Counted from the stretch's first letter, positions 1-6,256 are shown. The stretch is 8,643 nucleotides of DNA from Desulfobacterales bacterium (GCA_022361135.1 JAKSBM010000701.1:1-8643); one strand, 5' to 3'. The notes: generated from the sequence alone by a model not told the origin. Program-made: numbers and translations.

Positions 1-787
1 AATCATCCACATCGACCAGGCCCCCATCGGCAAAACCCCCCGGTCCAACCCCCTGACCTATACCCAGGTCTTCAACCCCATCCGGGATCTCTTTGCCAAA
101 ACCCCGGAGGCCAAGGCCAAGGGATACAAGCCCGGCCGCTTTTCCTTTAATATGAAAGGCGGCAGATGCGAAGCCTGCAGCGGGGACGGCATCGTTAAAA
201 TTGAAATGCACTTCCTCCCCGATGTCTATGTCACCTGCGACGTCTGCAAGGGAAAACGGTACAACCGGGAAACCCTGGACATCAAATACAAGGGGAAAAC
301 CATTGCCGATGTCCTGGACATGACCGTGAACCAGGCCGTCCGCTTCTTTGATAAAATAGCGGCCATCCGGACCAAACTGGCCACCCTCCAGGAAGTGGGG
401 CTGGGGTACATCACCCTGGGCCAGAGCGCCACCACCCTCTCCGGGGGGGAAGCCCAGCGGATCAAACTGGCCCGGGAACTCTCCAAAAAAGCCACGGGCA
501 AGAGCATCTACATCCTGGATGAACCCACCACCGGCCTCCACGCCGAGGACATCAACAAACTGCTCTGTGTCCTCTCCAAGCTGGTGGATGCCGGCAACAC
601 CGTGGTGGTCATTGAACACAACCTGGACGTCATCAAATGCGCCGACCACATCATTGACCTGGGCCCCGAAGGCGGGGACAAGGGCGGCACCATCCTGGCC
701 GTTGGCACCCCCGAGGAAATTGCCGAAAACCCCAAATCCCACACCGGCTTTTATTTAAAGGAAGTCCTCGCCCCCCAGGCGCCATAA
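1..787 (+). CDS. uvrA: UvrA, excinuclease ABC subunit A (C-terminal part; 5' end outside window)
   Basis: UvrA is the damage-sensing ATPase of cytoplasmic nucleotide excision repair; it loads UvrB on lesions. Only the last 261 residues are visible, read in frame from base 2, of a family usually about 940 residues long. Seen directly: the C-terminal zinc module (CEAC at bases 170-181 and CDVC at about 238-249, with the [10 protein letters not shown] segment between), the ABC signature LSGGEAQR, the Walker B/D-loop run [11 protein letters not shown], and the switch histidine in [11 protein letters not shown]. These match the second ATPase half of UvrA closely. The gene ends with TAA at 785-787 and nothing in the visible part looks broken. 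Promoter and any SOS box would lie left of the window. Identification is secure; whether this is the sole uvrA copy cannot be told. Confidence 0.97.
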   Translation, partial: IIHIDQAPIGKTPRSNPLTYTQVFNPIRDLFAKTPEAKAKGYKPGRFSFNMKGGRCEACSGDGIVKIEMHFLPDVYVTCDVCKGKRYNRETLDIKYKGKTIADVLDMTVNQAVRFFDKIAAIRTKLATLQEVGLGYITLGQSATTLSGGEAQRIKLARELSKKATGKSIYILDEPTTGLHAEDINKLLCVLSKLVDAGNTVVVIEHNLDVIKCADHIIDLGPEGGDKGGTILAVGTPEEIAENPKSHTGFYLKEVLAPQAP

Positions 788-809
788 AAAAACCTTCATA
801 TCAATGGAA

Positions 810-847
810 ACGGCCCGTCTCCTGAATTCAATCAGGGGGCGGGCCGT
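810..847 (+). terminator. 16-bp hairpin downstream of uvrA, possible terminator
   Basis: Bases 810-825 pair with 832-847 over 16 bp (two G-T wobbles), with a six-base loop, starting 22 bases after the uvrA stop codon. The stem is long and GC-rich at its base. The T tract after it is poor (only CTT), so it may be a weak rho-independent terminator, an RNA-stabilising hairpin, or both. Confidence 0.5.
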
Positions 848-923
848 CTTCGACAGGGCCAAGCCAACCATTGTGTTCCATAGGGCTTACCCCTTCACAT
901 TCACCATTTTCCGGAAACCATGG

Positions 924-950
924 CCCTTACCGGGCTGCTCCCGGTAAGGG
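924..950 (-). terminator. Perfect 11-bp hairpin closing the permease/thioredoxin-like unit
   Basis: Bases 924-934 are perfectly complementary to 940-950 (CCCTTACCGGG / CCCGGTAAGGG) with a five-base loop. The stem begins two bases beyond the stop codon of the minus-strand thioredoxin-like gene. On that strand the stem is followed by CCATGGTTTCC, which is only weakly T-rich, so terminator function is likely from position but not textbook. Confidence 0.5.
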
Positions 951-952
951 GA

Positions 953-1186
953 TCATTTACTGATCCAGGCCCGGATCTCATGGGCCTTGGGCACCTTGCC
1001 GCTGCACTTCACCTCATTGTCCACGATGACCGAAGGGGTACCAAAAACCCCATATCCGGCAATTTCCATCATGTCGGTCACCTTTTCAACGGCAACTTCC
1101 ACACCGGTTTCGGCCAGGACCTGGCGAACCAATTCTTCGGTTTTATTACACTTGGCACATCCCGGCCCCAATACTTTGATTTCCAT
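953..1186 (-). CDS. Thioredoxin-like small redox protein (thioredoxin_3 / redox-active disulfide type)
   Basis: A 77-residue cytoplasmic protein with a minimal thioredoxin fold. Seen: an N-terminal beta strand MEIKVLG, then the active site CAKC (Cys10 and Cys13), and the cis-proline loop GTPSVIVD (Pro51) that packs against it. It has no signal peptide. A third cysteine sits at 61, where relatives usually carry a serine-rich SGK turn. The ATG at 1186 was chosen because AGGAG lies six bases upstream; the in-frame TTG at 1192 directly abuts that ribosome site and is too close. It follows the permease stop by 29 bases, so the two are probably co-transcribed. Small proteins of this family are repeatedly found beside DUF318 permeases and ArsR regulators. 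A role in reducing the permease's cysteines, a metalloid, or the ArsC protein of the divergent arm is inference. Confidence 0.88.
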   Translation of the reverse strand: MEIKVLGPGCAKCNKTEELVRQVLAETGVEVAVEKVTDMMEIAGYGVFGTPSVIVDNEVKCSGKVPKAHEIRAWISK

Positions 1187-1215
1187 ACTCAACTCCTTCT
1201 ATGATTTCATTTCCA

Positions 1216-2274
1216 TTAGAGGATCATATTGAACACATACCCCACAAAGAGGATTCCCGATGCCACAACGGACACAAAGACAGCAATCAAACGGGGTTTT
1301 AATACCTTTCTTAAAATCACCATTTCCGGCAGGGAGAGGGCAATGACACTCATCATGAATGCCAGAACCGATCCCAGGGCCGCCCCTTTGCCCAAGAGGG
1401 CTTCCACCACCGGGATCACACCGGCGGCATTGGAATACATGGGCACCCCCATGAGCACGGAAAGGGGCACCGACCACCAGGAGGTTTTGCCCATGACCGT
1501 GGCCATGACCCCCTGGGGGACAAATCCGTGAATCCCGGCCCCCACGGCAATCCCCAGGATCACATAGATCCAGACCCGGCCAAGGATCTCCTTAACGGCG
1601 TCCCGGCCGTAGATAATCCGGTCGGCCCAGCTCAACTTTTCCTCTACCACATCACCGGGAGCCGCCACCTGGCGGACCCAATCCTCCATGTGGTGTTCCA
1701 ACTTTAAACGCCCAATGACCCAACCGGCCCCAATGGCAATGGCCAAACCGGTTCCCATGTAAAGGGCGGCCACCTTCCAGCCCAGGAGCCCGTAGAGGAG
1801 GCCCAGGGCAATCTCATTGACCATGGGCGCGGCAATGAGAAAGGAAAAGGTCACCCCCAGGGGGACGCCGGCGGCCACGAATCCGATGAACAATGGCACG
1901 GCCGAACAGGAGCAAAAGGGGGTGACGATGCCCAAAAGGGCAGCGGTGACATTTCCGGCAAAGGCACTCTTCCCCGACAGCAGGGCCCGGGTTTTCTCCG
2001 GGGTGAAAAAACTGCGGATGATCCCCACCCCAAAGACCACAAGGGTCAAAAGCATCATCACCTTGGGGGTGTCGTAGAGGAAAAATTCCACGGACGCCCC
2101 CAGGTGGGATCCCTGCCCCAGCCCCACGAGGGAATAGGTGATCCATTTGGACAGGGCGGGCAATTGGGTATAAATCACCCACCATAGATATAACCCCACC
2201 CCAACGGCGGGGAGAAAAAACCAGTGTTTCATACGTCGATCGCCGAACTTTGGCGATTGCATCCTTGTTTCCAA
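1216..2274 (-). CDS. DUF318-family permease (PF03773; ArsP/SO_0444-like), putative metalloid exporter
   Basis: A polytopic inner-membrane protein of about 352 residues with many hydrophobic segments: roughly four before residue 170, a hydrophilic cytoplasmic-type loop at about residues 192-230, then about four more. Diagnostic is TPFCSCSAVPLFIGF (Cys121 and Cys123 by this start), the conserved CSC signature of this family, followed by APMVNEIAL. Family members include ArsP, which exports trivalent organoarsenicals, and permeases paired with ArsR and thioredoxin-like proteins; the exact substrate here is not known. The start is TTG at 2274, with GGAGG four bases upstream. The upstream ATG at 2301 falls in the predicted operator at about +1, and the ATGs at 2262 and 2232 have no ribosome site at proper distance. 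A 114-base AT-rich gap separates it from arsR at 2389-2733, so it may have its own promoter. Confidence 0.88.
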   Translation of the reverse strand: METRMQSPKFGDRRMKHWFFLPAVGVGLYLWWVIYTQLPALSKWITYSLVGLGQGSHLGASVEFFLYDTPKVMMLLTLVVFGVGIIRSFFTPEKTRALLSGKSAFAGNVTAALLGIVTPFCSCSAVPLFIGFVAAGVPLGVTFSFLIAAPMVNEIALGLLYGLLGWKVAALYMGTGLAIAIGAGWVIGRLKLEHHMEDWVRQVAAPGDVVEEKLSWADRIIYGRDAVKEILGRVWIYVILGIAVGAGIHGFVPQGVMATVMGKTSWWSVPLSVLMGVPMYSNAAGVIPVVEALLGKGAALGSVLAFMMSVIALSLPEMVILRKVLKPRLIAVFVSVVASGILFVGYVFNMIL

Positions 2275-2291
2275 CGATCCTCCAATTCTAC

Positions 2292-2314
2292 ATATTGCCA
2301 TTTAGCGATATATA
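2292..2314 (-). promoter_or_regulatory. Putative ArsR operator (dyad) overlapping the -10 of the permease promoter
   Basis: Bases 2292-2311 form an interrupted dyad: ATATTGC, six bases, GCGATAT, with one mismatch. On the minus strand a TATATA box (2309-2314) overlaps it, so start would fall near 2302; no good -35 hexamer is visible. The half site and spacer contain CATTTAGC, also present in the dyad at 2914-2937. ArsR-family repressors typically bind such AT-rich dyads across -10/+1. Confidence 0.5.
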
Positions 2315-2343
2315 GGGACAAAAAATATATAAATTAAACAAAT

Positions 2344-2379
2344 CCGGGGCCATGCCGCCGATGGCAGATCACACCCCGG
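2344..2379 (-). terminator. Possible terminator or attenuator after the first arsR
   Basis: An outer stem CCGGGG (2344-2349) pairs with CCCCGG (2374-2379), and a small inner stem forms around 2353-2366. On the minus strand it lies just after the arsR stop and is followed by an interrupted T-rich tract (ATTTGTTTAATTT). It could partly uncouple arsR from the permease gene. The internal mismatches make this uncertain. Confidence 0.35.
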
Positions 2380-2388
2380 GCCGCCCCA

Positions 2389-2733
2389 TCAGCGGCCCAC
2401 AATATCGTGTCGATCAATGCCCGGCAAAATCCGGGTCACCGCCTTGACCTCGGCGGAATCGTCCAGCCAATGCTGAAGGCTGCCCAGCATGCTGGCGGCA
2501 TAGGGGGAATCACTGCCCGTGGCCAGGGAATAATTGACCCAAAGCCCATCCTTGAAACTTCGCACCAGCCCGGCCTCCTCCAACAACTTCAAATGCTTAC
2601 TGGCCGTGGATTGGGCAATACCCAGGGCTTCTTTGATTTCACAAACACAGAGGGGACGATCCTGGAGCATTTTTACCATCTTCACCCGGTTGGGGTCGGA
2701 CAATGCCTTCATGACCTTGATAAATGTTTTCAT
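2389..2733 (-). CDS. arsR: ArsR-family metalloregulator with CxC sensor motif (ArsR1)
   Basis: A 114-residue winged-helix repressor that should leave DNA on binding trivalent arsenic or antimony. Seen: the N-terminal helix MKALSDPNRVKMVKML typical of ArsR, the metal site in alpha3 as RPLCVCEIKEAL (Cys29 and Cys31), the recognition helix IAQSTASKHLKLLEEAGLV, and the wing around KDGLWVNYSL. The ATG at 2733 has AGGAGG four bases upstream. The same frame stays open to 2844, but the extra 37 codons run through the promoter at 2773-2801 and do not resemble the family. It is first in the minus-strand arm leading to the permease. It differs clearly from the ArsR at 2956-3318, so this is not a recent duplication. 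Family is certain; the inducer is inferred from the cysteine pair and neighbours. Confidence 0.93.
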   Translation of the reverse strand: MKTFIKVMKALSDPNRVKMVKMLQDRPLCVCEIKEALGIAQSTASKHLKLLEEAGLVRSFKDGLWVNYSLATGSDSPYAASMLGSLQHWLDDSAEVKAVTRILPGIDRHDIVGR

Positions 2734-2751
2734 TTTTCCTCCTGTGACTGA

Positions 2752-2770
2752 AATTACAAATCGTTGAATT
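2752..2770 (-). promoter_or_regulatory. Imperfect dyad at the start point of the first arsR
   Basis: The plus-strand text AATT-A-CAA-ATCG-TTG-AATT is a dyad with one bulged base. It lies immediately downstream of the minus-strand -10 box at 2773-2778, so it covers about +1. This is a plausible autoregulatory ArsR operator, but its core differs from those at 2292-2311 and 2914-2937. Confidence 0.35.
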
Positions 2771-2772
2771 GG

Positions 2773-2801
2773 AATATACTCCCACCCCACCCCAGTGTCA
2801 A
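2773..2801 (-). promoter_or_regulatory. Sigma70-type promoter of the first arsR
   Basis: On the minus strand there is a perfect -35 TTGACA (2796-2801), exactly 17 bases of spacer, and -10 TATATT (2773-2778). It points toward the arsR start at 2733, giving a leader of about 33 bases with AGGAGG before the ATG. Confidence 0.8.
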
Positions 2802-2883
2802 AGGGAAAATCAGATTCGAAAGATATCCATCTAACCCGCGACAAATATTAAGGATACAAATTAAATAAATAGATAATATTACA

Positions 2884-2912
2884 TTGACACCCGCTGAAAT
2901 CGCCTCTATATA
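2884..2912 (+). promoter_or_regulatory. Sigma70-type promoter of the arsR-arsC-acr3 operon
   Basis: TTGACA at 2884-2889, a 17-base spacer, and TATATA at 2907-2912: a near-consensus promoter directed at the arsR starting at 2956. The start point should fall near 2919, inside the dyad at 2914-2937, as expected for repression by occlusion. Confidence 0.82.
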
Positions 2913-2913
2913 T

Positions 2914-2937
2914 TTTGACGTTTAGCTAAATGTAAAA
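2914..2937 (+). promoter_or_regulatory. Putative ArsR operator at +1 of the arsR-arsC-acr3 operon
   Basis: A 24-base palindrome centred between 2925 and 2926, with 10 of 12 half-site positions complementary and a perfect inner TTTAGCTAAA. It sits directly after the -10 box. It contains CATTTAGC on the minus strand, the same 8-mer found in the dyad before the permease gene. Confidence 0.7.
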
Positions 2938-2955
2938 TCATTTAAAGGAGTTCCA

Positions 2956-3318
2956 TTGGAAACCATTTTAAATATTCACAAGGCCCTGGCCGACCCCAAC
3001 CGTCTGCGGATCTTCCATGCCCTGGAGTGCCACGGCGAACTTTGTGCCTGCCAGATCACAGAACTTTTGGAAATCACCGGCGCCACCATATCCCGTCACC
3101 TGGGCATCATGGTCAATGCCGGAATCCTGAAAAAAAGAAAACAGGGCCGGTTCATCTATTTTCGATTGAACCGGGAGAATCCCCTGCTCCCCGGCCTGGT
3201 GGCCTGGGGCAAAGGCCCGTTGGAAGAAAGCAGCCAGATCCAAAGGGACCGGGCCGCCCTGGAGGGGATATTGGCCATTCCCTGTGAAGAACTTTTTAAA
3301 TCACAGCAGTCCCAATAG
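2956..3318 (+). CDS. arsR: ArsR-family metalloregulator with CxC sensor motif (ArsR2)
   Basis: A 120-residue winged-helix repressor opening the arsR-arsC-acr3 operon. Seen: METILNIHKALADPNRLRIF at the N-terminus, the metal site GELCACQITELL (Cys30 and Cys32, with another cysteine at 25), the recognition helix TGATISRHLGIMVNAGIL, and the wing KKRKQGRFIYFRL. A further cysteine lies near the C-terminus at 110; some arsenic-sensing ArsR proteins use C-terminal cysteines, so more than one site is possible. The start is TTG at 2956, supported by AAGGAG ending six bases before it; there is no nearby ATG in frame. The stop is followed by arsC after 11 bases. It is probably autoregulated through the palindrome at 2914-2937. 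Confidence 0.93.
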   Translation: METILNIHKALADPNRLRIFHALECHGELCACQITELLEITGATISRHLGIMVNAGILKKRKQGRFIYFRLNRENPLLPGLVAWGKGPLEESSQIQRDRAALEGILAIPCEELFKSQQSQ

Positions 3319-3329
3319 GAGGGGATCGT

Positions 3330-3782
3330 ATGAAAAAGAAACTGAGGATATTATTTCTCTGCACAGGCAACTCCTGTCGGAGTCAGATGGCGGAGGGCTT
3401 TGCCAAAGCCCTCAAGGGAGACACCATTGAGGCCCATTCCGCCGGCATTGAAACCCACGGACTCAATCCCCATGCCGTCTCGGTCATGGCCGAGGCCGGG
3501 GTGGATATTTCCGGCCACCATTCCAAACATCTGGATGAATTCAAAACCATGGCCCTGGATTATGTTATCACCGTCTGCGGTGCCGCCCATGAAACCTGCC
3601 CCACCTTCCCCGCCCTCTGCCGGGTCGTCCACGCGGGATTTGACGATCCCCCGGCCCTGGCCCTGGAATTGGAAGCAAAAGGGGCCTCGGCCGAAGAGCA
3701 ATTGGACTGCTACCGCCGGGTCCGGGATGAAATCAAAACCTTTGTACAGGGGTTGCCCCAGACCCTTGGAAAACACGTATAA
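3330..3782 (+). CDS. arsC: Arsenate reductase ArsC, thioredoxin-coupled (low-molecular-weight phosphatase fold)
   Basis: A 150-residue cytoplasmic enzyme that reduces arsenate to arsenite. The fold is that of low-molecular-weight tyrosine phosphatase: the P-loop [15 protein letters not shown] gives the CX5R motif (Cys11 to Arg17), and DDP at 105-107 supplies the general acid. What marks it as a thioredoxin-coupled arsenate reductase and not a phosphatase is the cysteine pair [10 protein letters not shown] (Cys83 and Cys90), the relay that carries the disulfide to the surface, as in the Staphylococcus pI258 ArsC with Cys10, Cys82 and Cys89. The length is usual for the group. AGGAGG at 3317-3322 overlaps the preceding arsR stop, so translation is probably coupled. 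It feeds its product to the Acr3 exporter encoded 10 bases downstream. Confidence 0.95.
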   Translation: MKKKLRILFLCTGNSCRSQMAEGFAKALKGDTIEAHSAGIETHGLNPHAVSVMAEAGVDISGHHSKHLDEFKTMALDYVITVCGAAHETCPTFPALCRVVHAGFDDPPALALELEAKGASAEEQLDCYRRVRDEIKTFVQGLPQTLGKHV

Positions 3783-3792
3783 GGAGCCCCCA

Positions 3793-4839
3793 ATGGAACA
3801 CCCCAAAAGACTCTCATTTTTAGACCGCTACCTCACCCTGTGGATTTTCCTCTCCATGTTCATGGGTGTGGGCATTGGCTATCTCACCCCGGGCATCCGG
3901 CAAACCATCAACTTTTTCCAGGTGGGCACCACCAATATTCCCATTGCCATCGGCCTCATCCTCATGATGTACCCGCCCCTGGCCAAGGCAAAATATGAAA
4001 AGCTGGGACAGGTATTTAAAAACTTCAGGGTCCTGCTCCTCTCCCTGGCCCAAAACTGGATCGTGGGCCCTGTGCTCATGTTCCTTCTGGCCATTGCCTT
4101 TTTATCCGGCCACCAGGAATACATGGTGGGCCTGATCCTCATCGGCCTTGCCCGGTGCATCGCCATGGTCATTGTCTGGAATGAACTGGCCGGGGGGGAC
4201 AACGAATATTGTGCCGGCCTTGTGGCCTTTAACTCCATTTTCCAAATCCTGTTTTTCCCCCTCTACGCCTTTTTGTTCATCACGGTCCTGCCCCGGCTCC
4301 TGGGATTTGAAGGGGTGGTCCTGGATATTACCATGGGCCAGATCGCAGAAAGTGTCTTCATCTACCTGGGCATTCCCTTCATCGCCGGGATGATCTCCAG
4401 ATTCATCGGGCTCAAGCTCAAGGGAGAAATCTGGTATGAAACCGTTTTCATCCCCAGAATCAGCCCCATGACCCTGGTGGCCCTTTTATTCACCATCCTG
4501 GTGATGTTCTCCCTCAAGGGGGAATACATAGTCCAGCTGCCCATGGATGTCATCCGAATTGCCATCCCCCTGTGCATCTATTTTGTGGTGATGTTCATTT
4601 TCTCCTTTTTCATGTCCAAACGGGCCGGAGCCACCTATGAACAATCCGCCACCCTGAGCTTCACCGCCGCTTCCAATAATTTTGAGCTGGCCATTGCCGT
4701 GGCCGTGGCCGTCTTTGGCATCGATTCCGGCCAGGCCTTTGCCGCCGTCATCGGCCCCCTTGTGGAGGTGCCCGTACTCATCGGCCTGGTCCATGTGGCC
4801 CTCTGGCTTAAACGGACCTATTTCACAAGGCAGAATTAA
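3793..4839 (+). CDS. acr3: Acr3-family arsenite efflux carrier
   Basis: A 348-residue inner-membrane carrier, expected to have ten transmembrane helices, that exports arsenite using the ion gradient. Seen: the N-terminal [37 protein letters not shown], the signature [19 protein letters not shown] with the conserved transport cysteine at 122, [15 protein letters not shown], and near the C-terminus [12 protein letters not shown] with the conserved glutamate at 325. The frame is open upstream to 3400, but that would overlap arsC; the ATG at 3793 has AAGGAG six bases upstream, itself overlapping the arsC stop. It is the last gene of the plus-strand ars operon. Its TAA overlaps the stop codon of the convergent gene, and transcription probably ends at the terminator at 4953-4987. 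Confidence 0.96.
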   Translation: MEHPKRLSFLDRYLTLWIFLSMFMGVGIGYLTPGIRQTINFFQVGTTNIPIAIGLILMMYPPLAKAKYEKLGQVFKNFRVLLLSLAQNWIVGPVLMFLLAIAFLSGHQEYMVGLILIGLARCIAMVIVWNELAGGDNEYCAGLVAFNSIFQILFFPLYAFLFITVLPRLLGFEGVVLDITMGQIAESVFIYLGIPFIAGMISRFIGLKLKGEIWYETVFIPRISPMTLVALLFTILVMFSLKGEYIVQLPMDVIRIAIPLCIYFVVMFIFSFFMSKRAGATYEQSATLSFTAASNNFELAIAVAVAVFGIDSGQAFAAVIGPLVEVPVLIGLVHVALWLKRTYFTRQN

Positions 4840-5402
4840 AGGATACGAACATCGGAGTCACAGGGGCAGGCCCCGTCCACCTGGCAGGCATGGACAATGC
4901 GGTGGGCCTTGTCCATCACCGATTGGGAAAGGGGGGCAAAGGCCTTGTCCCCAAGGCCCTGGATATGATCTTCCAGGGCCTTTTTTTCCGGGATGGCCGA
5001 CAGCCCCTGCCCCATCACGTGTCCGGTGCGGCCGTCGATGACCTCCCCATCCTCTCCATTGGTGGTGACCACCAACGGCACCTGGTAGTCGGCCACGGCC
5101 CGGGACAGGGCCAGGTTGGACAGGCGGCGGGTGACCAGGGAGCCCGGCGCATATTGGATCACCATGGCAATGCGCTCCCCTGAAAACACCTGAAAGCCCA
5201 CCTTGATCCGGGCCAGACGATCCCCGGCCCGAACCGTCAAGGGCTGGTTCCGGCGGATATGGGACTTGGAAAAGCCCTTGTCTTCCACCAGGATCCGGGC
5301 CAGGGCCTGGAGGTAGCGTTCATCATGGGTATCGGTGATGGACGCGCCCGTGAGATAATCATTCAGTTTACCCAAAACCAGGTGGTGATCATTTTTTTCC
5401 AT
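4836..5402 (-). CDS. Stand-alone HsdR N-terminal-like protein (HSDR_N_2 type), function unknown
   Basis: A 188-residue soluble protein resembling the nuclease-fold N-terminal domain of type I restriction HsdR, without any helicase motor or HsdM/HsdS neighbours. Seen: [18 protein letters not shown] (helix before the fold), then strands [37 protein letters not shown] in the core, and ETDG-like [16 protein letters not shown] after it. The expected PD-(D/E)xK residues look absent: glycine 69 stands where an aspartate is expected and glutamine 83 where the E of ExK is expected, judged by eye. The C-terminus carries three cysteines (173, 179, 181). The ATG at 5402 has AGGAGG four bases upstream. 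Similar lone proteins are common in Desulfobacterota; a restriction role is unlikely. Its stop overlaps that of acr3. Confidence 0.75.
   Translation of the reverse strand: MEKNDHHLVLGKLNDYLTGASITDTHDERYLQALARILVEDKGFSKSHIRRNQPLTVRAGDRLARIKVGFQVFSGERIAMVIQYAPGSLVTRRLSNLALSRAVADYQVPLVVTTNGEDGEVIDGRTGHVMGQGLSAIPEKKALEDHIQGLGDKAFAPLSQSVMDKAHRIVHACQVDGACPCDSDVRIL
4953..4987 (+). terminator. Rho-independent terminator of the ars operon, inside the convergent gene
   Basis: A perfect 11-bp stem, 4953-4963 (AAGGCCCTGGA) with 4972-4982, has an eight-base loop and a run of seven Ts at 4981-4987. It reads in the acr3 direction, 113 bases past the acr3 stop. On the other strand no T tract follows the stem, so it should not stop the gene that contains it. 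Confidence 0.8.
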
Positions 5403-5428
5403 GTATCCTCCTTTTTTGACAGGTGCCC

Positions 5429-5437
5429 ATTATACCA
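5429..5437 (-). promoter_or_regulatory. Extended -10 promoter of the HsdR-N-like gene
   Basis: On the minus strand TGGTATAAT gives a consensus -10 (5429-5434) with the TGn extension (5435-5437), 26 bases before the start codon at 5402. No convincing -35 is seen at 16-18 bases, which fits an extended -10 promoter. The short leader holds AGGAGG. Confidence 0.6.
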
Positions 5438-5632
5438 TGATCCGGCCCATCCAAAGACCAGGATTTCACCGGCCCCACCGGTCAGAGCATAATCCAAATT
5501 AAAAAAATTACGATCTTTATTTGAAGGACAAGGGCATTGCCCCCCCCTCCCAATGCCGGGCAAGGCCCTGGCCGGACGGGAAGATCCCAAGGTTCAAGCA
5601 CGCCGCCGGCATCCACTTCCCCGGGTTTTCCA

Positions 5633-5662
5633 TTGCCAAACCGGAATTATTTCCTGTATTCT
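5633..5662 (+). promoter_or_regulatory. Candidate promoter of the SRPBCC/OYE unit
   Basis: TTGCCA (5633-5638), 18 bases, TATTCT (5657-5662), ending 36 bases before the ATG at 5699. The match to sigma70 consensus is moderate. Apart from this and the extended -10 at 5429-5437, I see nothing functional in 5403-5698; a short ACCGG/CCGGT inverted repeat near 5468-5482 and a run of As near 5501-5507 are unexplained. Confidence 0.4.
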
Positions 5663-5698
5663 CCCCCCATTACCCCAACTTTGAAAAAGGAGCGGAAG

Positions 5699-6256
5699 AT
5701 GACGGACAGAACCCTCCCCATGGGCGGGACACGGCTGCTGGATCAATACATGGAACACTTTGACTTCAACGAAATCCATTCCATCCCCATCCCAGCCACG
5801 GCAGAGCAGATCTTTCCGGAAATCCATAACATGGACCTGAACAGCTCCCGGGTTACCCGGCTCCTTTTCAGCCTCAGGGGGTTCCCCAGCAACGATATCC
5901 GCCTTGAAAACATGGTGACCGAGGGGCCCTTCCGGATTTTGGATACCATCCCGGACCGAGAAATCTTCATCGGATTGCTCACCAATGCCTGGATCCAGCC
6001 CACGGAAATAGAGGATGTGGACACCTTCACCGGATATGGGCCCAAACGGGGGATAAAAATCGGATGGAACTTTTCCATCCAGCCGGACGTTCACGGCTGC
6101 CGTCTGCGTACGGAGACCCGGGTCCAATGCTTTGGGCCGGGGGTCCGCATAACCTTTGGCCTCTATTGGCTGGGGATCCGCGCCTTCAGTGGATGGATCC
6201 GCATGGAAATGCTCAAGGCCGTTAAACACCAGACATTAAAATTACATCACATATAA
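5699..6256 (+). CDS. SRPBCC-like (START/Bet v1 fold) protein of unknown function
   Basis: A 185-residue protein with no signal peptide or membrane segment. Its layout suggests the SRPBCC hydrophobic-ligand-binding fold: a first strand HSIPIPATAEQIF where many such proteins have a V.APPE..W motif, a middle segment EIFIGLLTNAWIQP, a strand KIGWNFSIQPD, then the strand with TETRV at 138-142, and a C-terminal helix preceded by YW (156-157) and FSGWIR (163-168). This TETRV plus YW..IR..FSG..R pattern recurs in uncharacterised bacterial proteins. The ATG at 5699 has AAAGGAG six bases upstream; the frame is open back to 5537 but the extra 54 residues are proline-rich low-complexity translation. It ends 11 bases before the flavin oxidoreductase, so the two form an operon. 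Ligand and role are unknown. Confidence 0.8.
   Translation: MTDRTLPMGGTRLLDQYMEHFDFNEIHSIPIPATAEQIFPEIHNMDLNSSRVTRLLFSLRGFPSNDIRLENMVTEGPFRILDTIPDREIFIGLLTNAWIQPTEIEDVDTFTGYGPKRGIKIGWNFSIQPDVHGCRLRTETRVQCFGPGVRITFGLYWLGIRAFSGWIRMEMLKAVKHQTLKLHHI

Noticed and set aside
2734..2844. N-terminal extension of the first ArsR
   Set aside because: It would span the TTGACA-N17-TATATT promoter, and the family normally begins at the MKTFIKVMKALSDPNR segment.
3400..3792. Upstream extension of the acr3 frame giving a 479-residue protein
   Set aside because: The extra 131 codons lie out of frame within arsC, give proline-rich low-complexity translation, and a proper ribosome site precedes the ATG at 3793.
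953..4839. Ars cluster as a recently acquired mobile island
   Set aside because: Base composition and codon style match the flanks by eye, and there are no direct repeats, tRNA, integrase or transposase genes.
4836..5402. Remnant of a type I restriction system
   Set aside because: The frame is intact with its own promoter and ribosome site, and no hsdM, hsdS or helicase remains are present; it looks like a complete small protein.
5537..5698. N-terminal extension of the SRPBCC-like gene
   Set aside because: Translation is rich in proline and glycine, covers the candidate promoter, and the ATG at 5699 has a strong ribosome site.
5594..6229. 211-codon minus-strand frame opposite the SRPBCC-like gene
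   Set aside because: No recognisable domain and no ribosome site; the plus-strand frame has conserved-looking motifs and a good ribosome site.
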